A stretch of 33,784 bases of DNA. Source: an uncultured archaeon. GTDB taxonomy: Archaea; Nanobdellota; Nanobdellia; Pacearchaeales; GW2011-AR1. A program made the position numbers and the translations under genes. Below are positions 1-6,257 of this stretch, piece by piece. The notes under the pieces were generated by a model, which saw only the letters and a program-made list of their open reading frames with translations, had not been told where the DNA came from and searched no databases. The first letter of the stretch is position 1, and every line of letters begins with the position of its first letter. The stretch is taken from contig CAIKMX010000019.1 of assembly GCA_903828655.1 (NCBI GenBank), forward strand, positions 1 to 33,784, in the 5' to 3' direction.

Positions 1-68
1 TTTTTGTGTTTGATTATAATTTATATAATACTTATAATTATTATAGTTTATAAATCTTTTGATTAGAT

Positions 69-127
69 GTTGCCAAATCTTGAATTTTGTTTAACTTTAC
101 CAAGATGAAATGAGATACTGAATGTTT
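69..127 (+). repeat. Tail element copy 1 (3' part)
   Basis: It begins with TTGCCAAATCTTGAA. Positions 93-127 match positions 2563-2597 exactly over 35 bases, and the TTGCC...GAGATAC layout matches the copies near 12210 and 20674. No 5' arm is recognisable, so it is a partial copy or one whose 5' half has diverged. It probably lies behind a gene outside the window. Confidence 0.8.
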
Positions 128-209
128 GGCATTTCCTCCTTTCGAGGGCTGACAGCTCTTTCGACGGGATTTTGTTGTATCTTTCACTACTCCCGTTTGA
201 TGAACATAA

Positions 210-218
210 TTTATATAC
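210..218 (+). promoter_or_regulatory. TATA box for the 311 gene
   Basis: TTTATATAC in an AT-rich context. A start about 25 bases downstream gives a leader of roughly 68 nt. This is one of the few genes here with both a leader and a Shine-Dalgarno site (AGAGGTG, 301-307). Confidence 0.5.
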
Positions 219-310
219 TAGTCTCTCTTGATAGTATTGCAAATTACGGGCTTTTAGCTCTTAGAAACAACAAGTGACTAGGGACTAGGGAACAGAAAAA
301 AGAGGTGCAA

Positions 311-1162
311 ATGAAAACAAAAGTGATATCGGTAGTCTTGACGGCGTTTATACTAGTTATTCTTATTTTGTCGGGTCCGGCAAATGCATTTGATTTAGGG
401 TTTAATATTTCTGATATAAGTTTGACGAAGGGAGAGAAAACAACTTTTGATATTTCACTTAATCTTGCTGAAACTGAAATTCTTAATGTTAGCTCCATAA
501 CATTATTTCTTGATGGATTTAAGAAAAATGATTATGCTTGTAAATTTAATTCTGATGGAACTGCTTTGTCTGGATGTAATGGAATTACAATAAAGAAGGT
601 TGTGCATAATGTTACAGATGCGCCGGATGGTTATGGTTATGGATATGGTTATCAGTCTAGAACTGATAAAGTTAGTTATCTTTTAACTCTTGATTCTGCT
701 AAATTTCCTTCAGGGAAATATAAGACGGAGATTGAAGTGAAGTCTGGGAAGAATATTGTTAAAACTAAAGGTGAAAACTTACTTATCACCTTTGTTACGA
801 AAGGTCTTGATGGATGTTCAATAAGAGCGAAGGATGGGAACTTAACGGTGGATAATAAATTATTTACTGATTCAAAGCTTAATTTCTTTGTACAAAAGAA
901 AAATGCTGCTCGTGCGACAGGATATATTTATGCACAACTTGGAAGGACAAGAGTATCTTATGACTTTACAACTGAAGAGGTTTTAGAGAATGATAACAAT
1001 CATGCTATCATTTTGGTTACTGGTAGTTATGTTATGAATGTTGGTCCAAAGATTCCCGAGACGGCAATGATATACTTTGATAAGATAACTAACAAGATAA
1101 CTATCTCTGGTGAGAAGGTTAATGCACAAAATCTTGATGTGACTTTTGATCAGAAGTGCTGA
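311..1162 (+). CDS. Secreted surface protein with Cys-NG module and Tyr-Gly repeat
   Basis: The protein has 283 residues. I chose ATG 311 over the in-frame GTG at 305 because AGAGGTG at 301-307 is a Shine-Dalgarno sequence for ATG 311 and would overlap the GTG. Residues 1-26 are a signal peptide (hydrophobic core, then PANA). Residues 27-160 form a beta-rich module with two cysteines (C77, C89) in the pattern CKF-NSDG-LSGCNG, followed by GYGYGYGY at 107-114. The 2698 and 6258 proteins start with the same module. The second half is unrecognised and ends on a C-terminal Cys, so four Cys could form two disulfides. There is no C-terminal membrane segment, so it is probably secreted or held by partners. 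It is followed by a tail element 24 nt after the stop. The function is unknown; a surface-layer or adhesion role is inferred from the context only. Confidence 0.88.
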   Translation: MKTKVISVVLTAFILVILILSGPANAFDLGFNISDISLTKGEKTTFDISLNLAETEILNVSSITLFLDGFKKNDYACKFNSDGTALSGCNGITIKKVVHNVTDAPDGYGYGYGYQSRTDKVSYLLTLDSAKFPSGKYKTEIEVKSGKNIVKTKGENLLITFVTKGLDGCSIRAKDGNLTVDNKLFTDSKLNFFVQKKNAARATGYIYAQLGRTRVSYDFTTEEVLENDNNHAIILVTGSYVMNVGPKIPETAMIYFDKITNKITISGEKVNAQNLDVTFDQKC

Positions 1163-1185
1163 GACTTATTTTAATGAAATTTATC

Positions 1186-1281
1186 TGATGATGTGTACTG
1201 CGAAGGTTGTGGTTGTTAAGTATTTTACGCAGATGTAATAAGTTGCACCTAACCTTGGACATTGAGATTACCTAAAAATGA
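1186..1281 (+). repeat. Tail element copy 2
   Basis: The 5' part GTGTACTGCGAAGGTTGTGG (1193-1212) matches 18 of 20 bases at 2491-2510 and 16 of 20 at 8746-8765. The 3' part ATTGAGATTACCTAAAA (1261-1277) is identical to 8832-8848. It starts about 24 nt after the stop of the 311 gene. The outer stem's 5' arm is not well preserved in this copy. Confidence 0.75.
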
Positions 1282-1324
1282 GTGTCTGATCGTTTTAAGT
1301 GAAATGAGAAATATGAAGCGAAAC

Positions 1325-1334
1325 CTTTAAATAT
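1325..1334 (+). promoter_or_regulatory. TATA box for the nucleotidyltransferase operon
   Basis: CTTTAAATAT, 22-31 bases before ATG 1356. Transcription is therefore predicted to begin at or next to the start codon (leaderless) and inside the palindrome at 1337-1358. Confidence 0.7.
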
Positions 1335-1336
1335 GA

Positions 1337-1358
1337 CATAACCCTAATTAGGGTTATG
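1337..1358. promoter_or_regulatory. 22-bp perfect palindrome, probable autoregulatory operator
   Basis: The half-site CATAACCCTAA is followed directly by its exact reverse complement, with no spacer. It fills the gap between the TATA box and the start codon and includes the ATG itself (1356-1358). A dimeric protein bound here would block both polymerase assembly and the transcription start. Toxin-antitoxin pairs commonly repress themselves this way, and the operon downstream looks like one. The symmetry is seen directly; the operator role is inferred. Confidence 0.75.
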
Positions 1359-2180
1359 GTAGTACTAACTGAAAAAGAGAGAAAAATAATTGAAAAGAAA
1401 TTGTCTAACAAGAGACTTAGCCAGTCTGAAAGGAATAGGTTAAGCAGAGCAATAAGACCAAAGTTAAGGGAGATTTCTAGGATTGATTCTAAAAATATTT
1501 TGGAAAAGATGAATTATGATCCTAAGGTGGTTTCAATTGAGAATAAGATAATAAATATCATAAAGAATAAGATTAAAGAGGTGGATTCAATTATTTTATA
1601 TGGGTCTGCTGTGCAGACCAATTATCATTCTTATAATGATATTGATATAATGATTGTAACCAAATCAAAGATTTATTCTTCTGAAATTGAAAAATATAAA
1701 GGGATAAAGAATATAAAAAAAATGCTGGAGGAGGGTTCAATAATCGCAGATATTGAGATAATAACTAAAGATAATTTAATCAAAAGTTATAAAAACAGCC
1801 CGACACTTATCTATGAATTGAAGGATTACAAGGTGATTTATGGAAATATCGTTATTCCTAAAAATGTTGAACTTTATAAAATTGATCTCCAGATGAAACT
1901 AGACTGGAGCGATATTGCTCCAGTTAAACCTACAGGTAAGGAGGTTTATAGTGCTTTAAGGAATACTGTTTTAGTGAGATTGCTTTTGAATAAGATTGTG
2001 GATAACAGCAAGCTTAAACAATCTCTTTATGATGAACTTGGAAAGAATCTTGTTGAAAGGTTAAAAAATAATCAACAATCAAATGTTGAATTAAGGTATT
2101 CTTTAAGCTTTTTAAAAAATCTAATTGAGGATACAAGGAAACAAATAGGGGAGGGTTTATGGGAAAAGATAGAGTTATAA
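1356..2180 (+). CDS. Nucleotidyltransferase-fold protein (MNT-like), probable TA component
   Basis: The protein has 274 residues. Residues 1-60 are basic and helical. Residues 75-135 carry the nucleotidyltransferase signature: GS (83-84), then NDIDI with acidic residues D95 and D97, and a possible third acid near 132 in IIADIEIIT. Residues 185-274 are helical. All three acidic positions appear present, so activity is plausible. MNT-type enzymes often act as antitoxins that AMP-modify a HEPN toxin, or as toxins that modify tRNA. No HEPN RX4-6H motif is visible in either gene, so the role is not settled. The start is fixed by the TATA spacing. Its 3' end overlaps the next ORF by 22 nt, implying coupled translation. 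The palindrome over its start suggests autoregulation. Confidence 0.85.
   Translation: MVVLTEKERKIIEKKLSNKRLSQSERNRLSRAIRPKLREISRIDSKNILEKMNYDPKVVSIENKIINIIKNKIKEVDSIILYGSAVQTNYHSYNDIDIMIVTKSKIYSSEIEKYKGIKNIKKMLEEGSIIADIEIITKDNLIKSYKNSPTLIYELKDYKVIYGNIVIPKNVELYKIDLQMKLDWSDIAPVKPTGKEVYSALRNTVLVRLLLNKIVDNSKLKQSLYDELGKNLVERLKNNQQSNVELRYSLSFLKNLIEDTRKQIGEGLWEKIEL
2148..2155 (+). promoter_or_regulatory. Shine-Dalgarno site inside the upstream gene
   Basis: GGGGAGGG lies 3-4 nt before ATG 2159, within the last codons of the nucleotidyltransferase gene. It supports a real, translationally coupled second ORF. Confidence 0.6.
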
Positions 2181-2473
2181 AAACAATTGCTAATCTGATT
2201 GCAAAGACTGTTGGCCATAAGATTCTTGTTAAATACACAAACAAACCGCATGCAATTAATCATATGACTAGTGAGATAGATAATTACAGAGGAATCTTAG
2301 CAGAGTATGTTGTAGAGTATAATTGGAATAGTTATGATAAAGAAGAAATTAAAAAAGAGGCAGAAAAAAGTTTAATTAAGGAGTTAGAAGAAAATCATTT
2401 TAGTGATGTTAGCGTTCCTAGTGGGGAGAAAGATAAAATTCTTAATGAAACTATAGAAGAGTTTTTTGGTTGA
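2159..2473 (+). CDS. Small unknown partner of the nucleotidyltransferase
   Basis: The protein has 104 residues and is not a family I recognise. It begins inside the preceding gene (22-nt overlap) behind a purine-rich Shine-Dalgarno. Residues 1-45 are basic, with a possible amphipathic helix (IKTIANLIAKTVGHKILV). Residues 60-104 are strongly acidic and Lys/Glu-rich, predicted helical (EEIKKEAEKSLIKELEEN). A two-gene overlapping operon with a palindrome at its start fits a toxin-antitoxin pair, with this as the cognate partner. Which gene would be toxin cannot be told from sequence. A tail element follows about 11 nt after the stop. Confidence 0.75.
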   Translation: MGKDRVIKTIANLIAKTVGHKILVKYTNKPHAINHMTSEIDNYRGILAEYVVEYNWNSYDKEEIKKEAEKSLIKELEENHFSDVSVPSGEKDKILNETIEEFFG

Positions 2474-2483
2474 CTAGATTGTT

Positions 2484-2597
2484 TAGTAATGCATACTGCG
2501 AAGGTTGTGGGGGCAATTTTTATGTTTTTTTATTTTACATTGCCAATGCTTAAACCCTATTGAACTTTACCAAGATGAAATGAGATACTGAATGTTT
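2484..2597 (+). repeat. Tail element copy 3 (nearly complete)
   Basis: The 5' part TTAGTAATGCATACTGCGAA resembles the copies at 1186 and 8738. An inner stem GGCAAT (2512-2517) pairs with ATTGCC (2539-2544). The last 35 bases (2563-2597) are identical to 93-127. It starts 11 nt after the stop of the 2159 gene. Confidence 0.8.
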
Positions 2598-2610
2598 TTC
2601 TTTTTTTATT

Positions 2611-2633
2611 TTAGTTGTAGCAAATTATACAAC
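2611..2633. promoter_or_regulatory. Conserved GTTGTA-TACAAC inverted repeat, copy A
   Basis: A TT-A-GTTGTA-gcaaatta-TACAAC block matches 12319-12341 at 22 of 23 positions. Both copies lie upstream of a surface-protein promoter (2698 and 12481). The arms are 6 bp with an 8-base centre. It could be a regulator site or a terminator for upstream transcription. Confidence 0.6.
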
Positions 2634-2643
2634 GAGGATGTTT

Positions 2644-2678
2644 CATTAATCAAAAGTAGTACAATACATTTAAATAAA
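2644..2678 (+). promoter_or_regulatory. Promoter of the 2698 gene with shared upstream box
   Basis: The TATA box TTTAAATAAA (2669-2678) is 20-29 bases before ATG 2698, so the gene is leaderless. Just upstream, AAAGTAGTACAATACA corresponds to AAGTAGTAAGACA at the 6258 and 12481 promoters. Preceding it is TTTCATTAAT, also shared. This is a shortened version of the module seen in full at 6141-6238. Confidence 0.65.
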
Positions 2679-2697
2679 ACATGCTCTTGGAAGTTTT

Positions 2698-4917
2698 ATG
2701 AAAAGGGGAGTTGTTGTTAAGGGGATTTCCTTGGCGGTTAGTGTATCGGTGTTACTGATTCTTATTATCAGTGGTCCTGCTCAAGCGTTTTCTCTATCGG
2801 TGGATGTTTCTAATACTAAACCTTCTTCTGGAGAAATTATTTATATGATTGCTTCTTTTAATCTTGATAGTCAGGATAGAATTCCAATCGATACTCTTTC
2901 TATGAAACTTTCTGGAAATTCAAACATCACATGTAATTTTTATCCAAATGGAAGCTTGATTTCGGGATGTAATGGGATTACAATTGCTCCATTAATTAGT
3001 GCTAATTATACTGAAGGAAATCTTAGCGGGGCCTATGGCGGGAATCCATACAATTGGGGATATGGCTATGGTTATGGATATGGTTCGGGATATGGTGAAA
3101 AATTAATTTATAATATTTCTCTAGATACTTCTACATTGGGTTATGGGATATATAATCCTACATTTGTTGCTAATATCGGTGCAAATATTTTTGAAGAGGA
3201 TGGAGATAAGATTTTTTTCCTTAAACCAATAAACATAACCAATGTGGTTTTAGATCCTATGTGCGTTTATGAAACTCAAAATATCTTGGTTAAGGCAGAT
3301 ATTAGTGGAAGTGTGAGTGAAGTGTTGATTGAAGTTGCAGGAGTTAACCAAAATACTACATTCTTGGGGGGCGCGGATAAAGAGGGAACTTATTCTGCTT
3401 ATATTTCTGGAATTGGCGGGAAGGATTTAACTTGGAGATTTTTAGTTAAAGATATTGCTGGAGACTGGGCTTATGGACCATATCAAAGCCAGTACATTGT
3501 TAGTAGAACTTCTCTAACTACACAACCTGTTTCTCCTAATGGGTTAAATGGGTGGTATACTGTTGAACCTAACTTTACACTTTCAAATATTGATGCATCT
3601 GCAATATATTATAGATGGGATAGTTCTGCCGAGCATGTTGTTTATGGTACTAGTGTAACTTTCAATATGTCTGATATTCCAAATCCTCCTGCTCAAACTG
3701 GGGGAGTGTTGAAACTGACATATTGGTCTGAAACAGATTGTGGGACTGAAGCAGCAAAGAATAAAACATTGAAAGTAGATATGATAACTCCCCAGGTTTC
3801 TGAATTGATTCCTGCAGATAAAGCAATAATAAATCATAGAAATGTTACTATCTCCGCAGTTATAGATGACATCTATGGAAGCAATTCAAGAATAAATGAA
3901 GATTCTGTTTCTATGATTATGAAACTTGATGGTAGCTCTGTTCTTAGAATCGTTAGAGATATATCCTCAACAAAGGTGAGCGTTGTGTATAATGCTACAA
4001 ACTTGAATGATGGAATACATACTGTTGAAATTTCAGGGCAGGATAATGCGGGTAATAGATTTGAAAAGAATTGGAGTTTTAGTGTTAATGTTAGTTCAGG
4101 TATCGCTCTTAATGTTGTTTCTCCAATTGGAAAGATATATGGGTCAAGACAGATTCCTTTTGAGATTTCAACAAACAATATTGTAAAACTAACATACATA
4201 GATAATTCTGGTGTTAGACCAAGTTCTAGAACATTATGTACAAATTGTAACAATACAGATAGGGATTACACCTTTAATGATGGATTGCATAATATCACAA
4301 TAACTGCCGTTGATAAATATGGAAATACCGAAAAGAAAAATATTGTATTTTCTGTTGATTCTAGATTGCCAGTTATAAGATCAATAACTCCAAGAACGAT
4401 GTCTGTTGTTAATGGAAGTTCCTTTATGATAAAGTATTCTGAAGATAACTTAAAGGACATTTATTTGTACTATAATGCTAATGGAACAAAGGTTGCTCAG
4501 AAGCTTTTATCTTGTGAATCTGGAAGTAATAAGGAATGTTCTGCAAGTTTAGATTTAAGTGATTTTAATGGGGGATACATCGATTATTGGTTTGTTGTTT
4601 TTGACTCTACCAGAAATGTAACTACAAGAACCACAAGAGTTCTTGTTGATAGCACTGTTCCAGATTTGACGGTGATATCCCCGTCTAATGTTAATTATAC
4701 TCGGAGAGTTAAGTTTGATATGACAACTAGTGAAAAAGTAAAACTAGATTATAAAGAATCTTTTATGCCTAATTCAAGATGGATAAGTTTGTGCTCCTCT
4801 TGTACTAGTTATACTGGAACGAGAATGTTCTTGTATGGAAGTCATGATATTATTTTAAGAGCTACAGATAAGGCAGGGAATTCAGAAACTCAGAATGTTA
4901 AGTTTAGGGTTATCTAG
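2698..4917 (+). CDS. Secreted multi-domain Ig-like surface protein
   Basis: The protein has 739 residues. It has a signal peptide at 1-30 (SGPAQA). The Cys-NG module spans 31-180, with C79 and C91 in CNFYPNG-ISGCNG and a Tyr-Gly run at 121-133. An Ig-like domain around 185-268 is followed by a domain at 270-365 starting PNGLNGWY, with YYRWD and IPNPPAQT, resembling OmpL47-type Ig domains. Four more Ig-like units lie at 371-465, 466-555, 555-650 and 651-739, several ending in DNAGN/DKAGN-type turns. There is no C-terminal membrane helix. The 6258 protein matches it end to end, and the 4963 protein repeats its last Ig units. Many NxS/T sites suggest N-glycosylation. It likely forms a long rod at the cell surface. 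The start is fixed by the promoter spacing. Confidence 0.9.
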   Translation: MKRGVVVKGISLAVSVSVLLILIISGPAQAFSLSVDVSNTKPSSGEIIYMIASFNLDSQDRIPIDTLSMKLSGNSNITCNFYPNGSLISGCNGITIAPLISANYTEGNLSGAYGGNPYNWGYGYGYGYGSGYGEKLIYNISLDTSTLGYGIYNPTFVANIGANIFEEDGDKIFFLKPINITNVVLDPMCVYETQNILVKADISGSVSEVLIEVAGVNQNTTFLGGADKEGTYSAYISGIGGKDLTWRFLVKDIAGDWAYGPYQSQYIVSRTSLTTQPVSPNGLNGWYTVEPNFTLSNIDASAIYYRWDSSAEHVVYGTSVTFNMSDIPNPPAQTGGVLKLTYWSETDCGTEAAKNKTLKVDMITPQVSELIPADKAIINHRNVTISAVIDDIYGSNSRINEDSVSMIMKLDGSSVLRIVRDISSTKVSVVYNATNLNDGIHTVEISGQDNAGNRFEKNWSFSVNVSSGIALNVVSPIGKIYGSRQIPFEISTNNIVKLTYIDNSGVRPSSRTLCTNCNNTDRDYTFNDGLHNITITAVDKYGNTEKKNIVFSVDSRLPVIRSITPRTMSVVNGSSFMIKYSEDNLKDIYLYYNANGTKVAQKLLSCESGSNKECSASLDLSDFNGGYIDYWFVVFDSTRNVTTRTTRVLVDSTVPDLTVISPSNVNYTRRVKFDMTTSEKVKLDYKESFMPNSRWISLCSSCTSYTGTRMFLYGSHDIILRATDKAGNSETQNVKFRVI

Positions 4918-4948
4918 ATTGAGGGTGTATAAATTTTATTTGGTGAAA

Positions 4949-4954
4949 GGAGGT
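4949..4954 (+). promoter_or_regulatory. Strong Shine-Dalgarno site for the 4963 gene
   Basis: GGAGGT, 8 nt before ATG 4963 and within the 45-nt gap after the 2698 gene. No separate TATA box was identified, so the two genes probably share one transcript. Most neighbours are leaderless, so a strong site here marks an internal operon gene. Confidence 0.7.
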
Positions 4955-4962
4955 AATGTAAT

Positions 4963-5868
4963 ATGAAAAATTTAATTTTAGTATTGCTTATGATGGCAGT
5001 GCTTGGGGTAAGTTTGGTTAGTGCAGCTGAAACTGTGTGGGTTAAATCTAGATCTTATGAACTTAGTTTGAGTTCCTCCGATAATGGGCCTAGCAGCTTT
5101 TATTATGCTCGTGGCTTGGATACAAGAAATCCTTGGATTTTACTTTGCAAGAATGTTGAGGAATGTGTAAGGAATGTAAATCTTAAGGAAGGAGAGAATA
5201 CACTACAAATAAAGATTGTGGATGCTGAGGGGGTGTCAGATATCTATTCAAAACAGATTAGTGTTGACAGCAAAAGACCAGTTATAACAAAAACTCTTCC
5301 TGTAAAAGGATTTATGTCCAAAGGATTAGTTGATTTTAATGTGGCTTTTACTGAAGAAAATCCTAAGAGTGTTATTCTTCATTATGGAAATAATATTGAA
5401 GGATTCAAAGAAACGAGTTTGGTTTTGAGTTCTTGTACAAGCGAGGGCAGTAAATATTCTTGTATGAAACAAGTTGATTTGTCTGCATTTGATGGAAAGG
5501 AAGTTGCTTATTGGTTTGCTGTGGAAGATGAAGCAGGCAATATTGCTGGTTCTCAATCCGCTAGTGCAAAAGTGAGTTATCTTAGTGTAGATGCTACTGA
5601 TCCAATTATTGAGGATTATAGTTATTCTTTGGTTGGAAGATCATTGAATATAGCATTTGAGATAACTGAGTCTAACTTCAAGAAGGTCTCTTATAAGGAT
5701 GATGCTGACAGAGTTCCTAGATTTAGAAACTTATGTAGCCATCTTGTAACTGGGAGATGTACTGCTAGTATTGTTCTTCCAAGAGGAGAGCATTCTATTT
5801 CTTTTGAGGTAGAGGATAAGGCAGGAAATGTTGTTCAAGCTGATCCTTGGGATGAAGTAATCTCTTAA
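4963..5868 (+). CDS. Small secreted Ig-like protein, second gene of the 2698 operon
   Basis: The protein has 301 residues. It has a signal peptide at about 1-21 (LLMMAVLGVSLVSA). Three Ig-like units follow at about 22-105, 106-205 and 210-301. They match the C-terminal units of the 2698 protein: the SVILHYGNN segment parallels DIYLYYNAN, DLSAFDGKEVAYWFAV parallels DLSDFNGGYIDYWFVV, and it ends with VEDKAGN. Paired cysteines (for example SSCTS...YSC) probably form in-domain disulfides. There is no membrane anchor. Its sequence and operon position suggest it caps or assembles with the 2698 protein, possibly after duplication of that gene's 3' end. Confidence 0.88.
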   Translation: MKNLILVLLMMAVLGVSLVSAAETVWVKSRSYELSLSSSDNGPSSFYYARGLDTRNPWILLCKNVEECVRNVNLKEGENTLQIKIVDAEGVSDIYSKQISVDSKRPVITKTLPVKGFMSKGLVDFNVAFTEENPKSVILHYGNNIEGFKETSLVLSSCTSEGSKYSCMKQVDLSAFDGKEVAYWFAVEDEAGNIAGSQSASAKVSYLSVDATDPIIEDYSYSLVGRSLNIAFEITESNFKKVSYKDDADRVPRFRNLCSHLVTGRCTASIVLPRGEHSISFEVEDKAGNVVQADPWDEVIS

Positions 5869-5919
5869 TGGGAATATTTTTATTTTTTCTTTATTTTTTC
5901 TTTATTTTATACTATCTTA

Positions 5920-5986
5920 TTTGGTAATGTGTGTGGAGTCTTAAAATTTTGATTTGCCAATAACCTTTAGCATTGATGTTACCAAA
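5920..5986 (+). repeat. Tail element copy 4 (short, 67 nt)
   Basis: The outer arms are perfectly complementary: TTTGGTAA (5920-5927) with TTACCAAA (5979-5986). The interior includes GTGTGTGGAGTC and TTTGCCAATAACC, the family's inner landmarks. It lies about 50 nt after the stop of the 4963 gene. Confidence 0.75.
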
Positions 5987-5988
5987 CG

Positions 5989-6025
5989 TTTGGTATCTCT
6001 TGTGGAGGAGTCGTTGTTTTTGGGC
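5989..6025 (+). repeat. Tail element 5' fragment abutting copy 4
   Basis: TTTGGTATCTCTTG followed by a GTCGTTG segment matches the start of the copy at 20674. It abuts copy 4, making a 16-bp perfect palindrome TACCAAACGTTTGGTA (5980-5995) across the junction. No matching GAGATACC arm was found before 6258, so it appears truncated. Confidence 0.6.
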
Positions 6026-6094
6026 TTACATTGTTTATATGTAAAATGCTTTTTTGACTGAAATATGTTTTGAACAGGATAATATTACTATCTT

Positions 6095-6139
6095 AGTTTC
6101 TTTTTGAACCACCAATTTTTCTTTTCTAAAGAAAAAAAG
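6095..6139 (-). repeat. Dispersed 45-nt repeat, inverted copy
   Basis: The reverse complement of this segment aligns with 28487-28532 with a few substitutions and single-base gaps (core TTTCTTTAGAAAAGAAA, then ATTGGTG). Both contain a self-complementary TTCTTT-AAAGAA hairpin. The two copies are in opposite orientation, 22 kb apart, each upstream of a gene. Confidence 0.65.
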
Positions 6140-6140
6140 T

Positions 6141-6238
6141 TTCATCAATCTTCAGGTCAAGAGTGTTTGCACCTCTTTTAATTTAATCAATGAATCTTTT
6201 TTCATTGACTCAAAGTAGTAAGACACGCTTAAATATAA
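6141..6238 (+). promoter_or_regulatory. Full promoter module of the 6258 gene
   Basis: The order is TTCATCAAT, AGGTCAAGAGT with a complementary CTCTT (6160-6178), hairpin TCAATGAA (6187-6194) / TTCATTGA (6201-6208), box AAAGTAGTAAGACACG (6212-6227), and TATA CTTAAATATAA (6228-6238). The same order occurs at 12359-12460. The TATA box is 20-30 bases before ATG 6258, so the transcript is leaderless and these hairpins are DNA-level sites rather than leader RNA. Confidence 0.7.
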
Positions 6239-6257
6239 GTGGGGGTGTTATTCTTTG

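Larger units (their letters stand above)
1..310. other. AT-rich intergenic region before the first gene
   Basis: No credible coding frame was found. The first 60 bases are extremely AT-rich. Positions 69-127 carry a partial copy of the dispersed tail element. A TATA-like box lies at 210-218 and a Shine-Dalgarno site just before the start codon at 311. The probable leader (about 243-310) contains a two-unit 7-nt tandem repeat, GACTAGG, near 276-289. The segment from 128 to 205 holds an ACGGGA/TCCCGT inverted pair with a long loop and nothing else I can name. Confidence 0.6.
5869..6257. other. 389-nt intergenic region packed with repeats and promoter
   Basis: No coding frame was found. In order it holds a T-rich run (5881-5910), tail element copy 4 (5920-5986), a fused 5' fragment of another tail element (5989-6025), the inverted 45-nt repeat (6095-6139), and the shared promoter module (6141-6238) of the 6258 gene. 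Confidence 0.7.

Noticed and set aside
244-498. 84-codon minus-strand ORF opposite the 311 gene
   Set aside because: It is antisense to a well-supported secreted-protein gene and its own leader. It has no promoter, and its composition mirrors the sense codons.
1339-1356. Telomere-like CCCTAA/TTAGGG sequence
   Set aside because: It is a single palindrome, not a tandem array, and is better explained as an operator.
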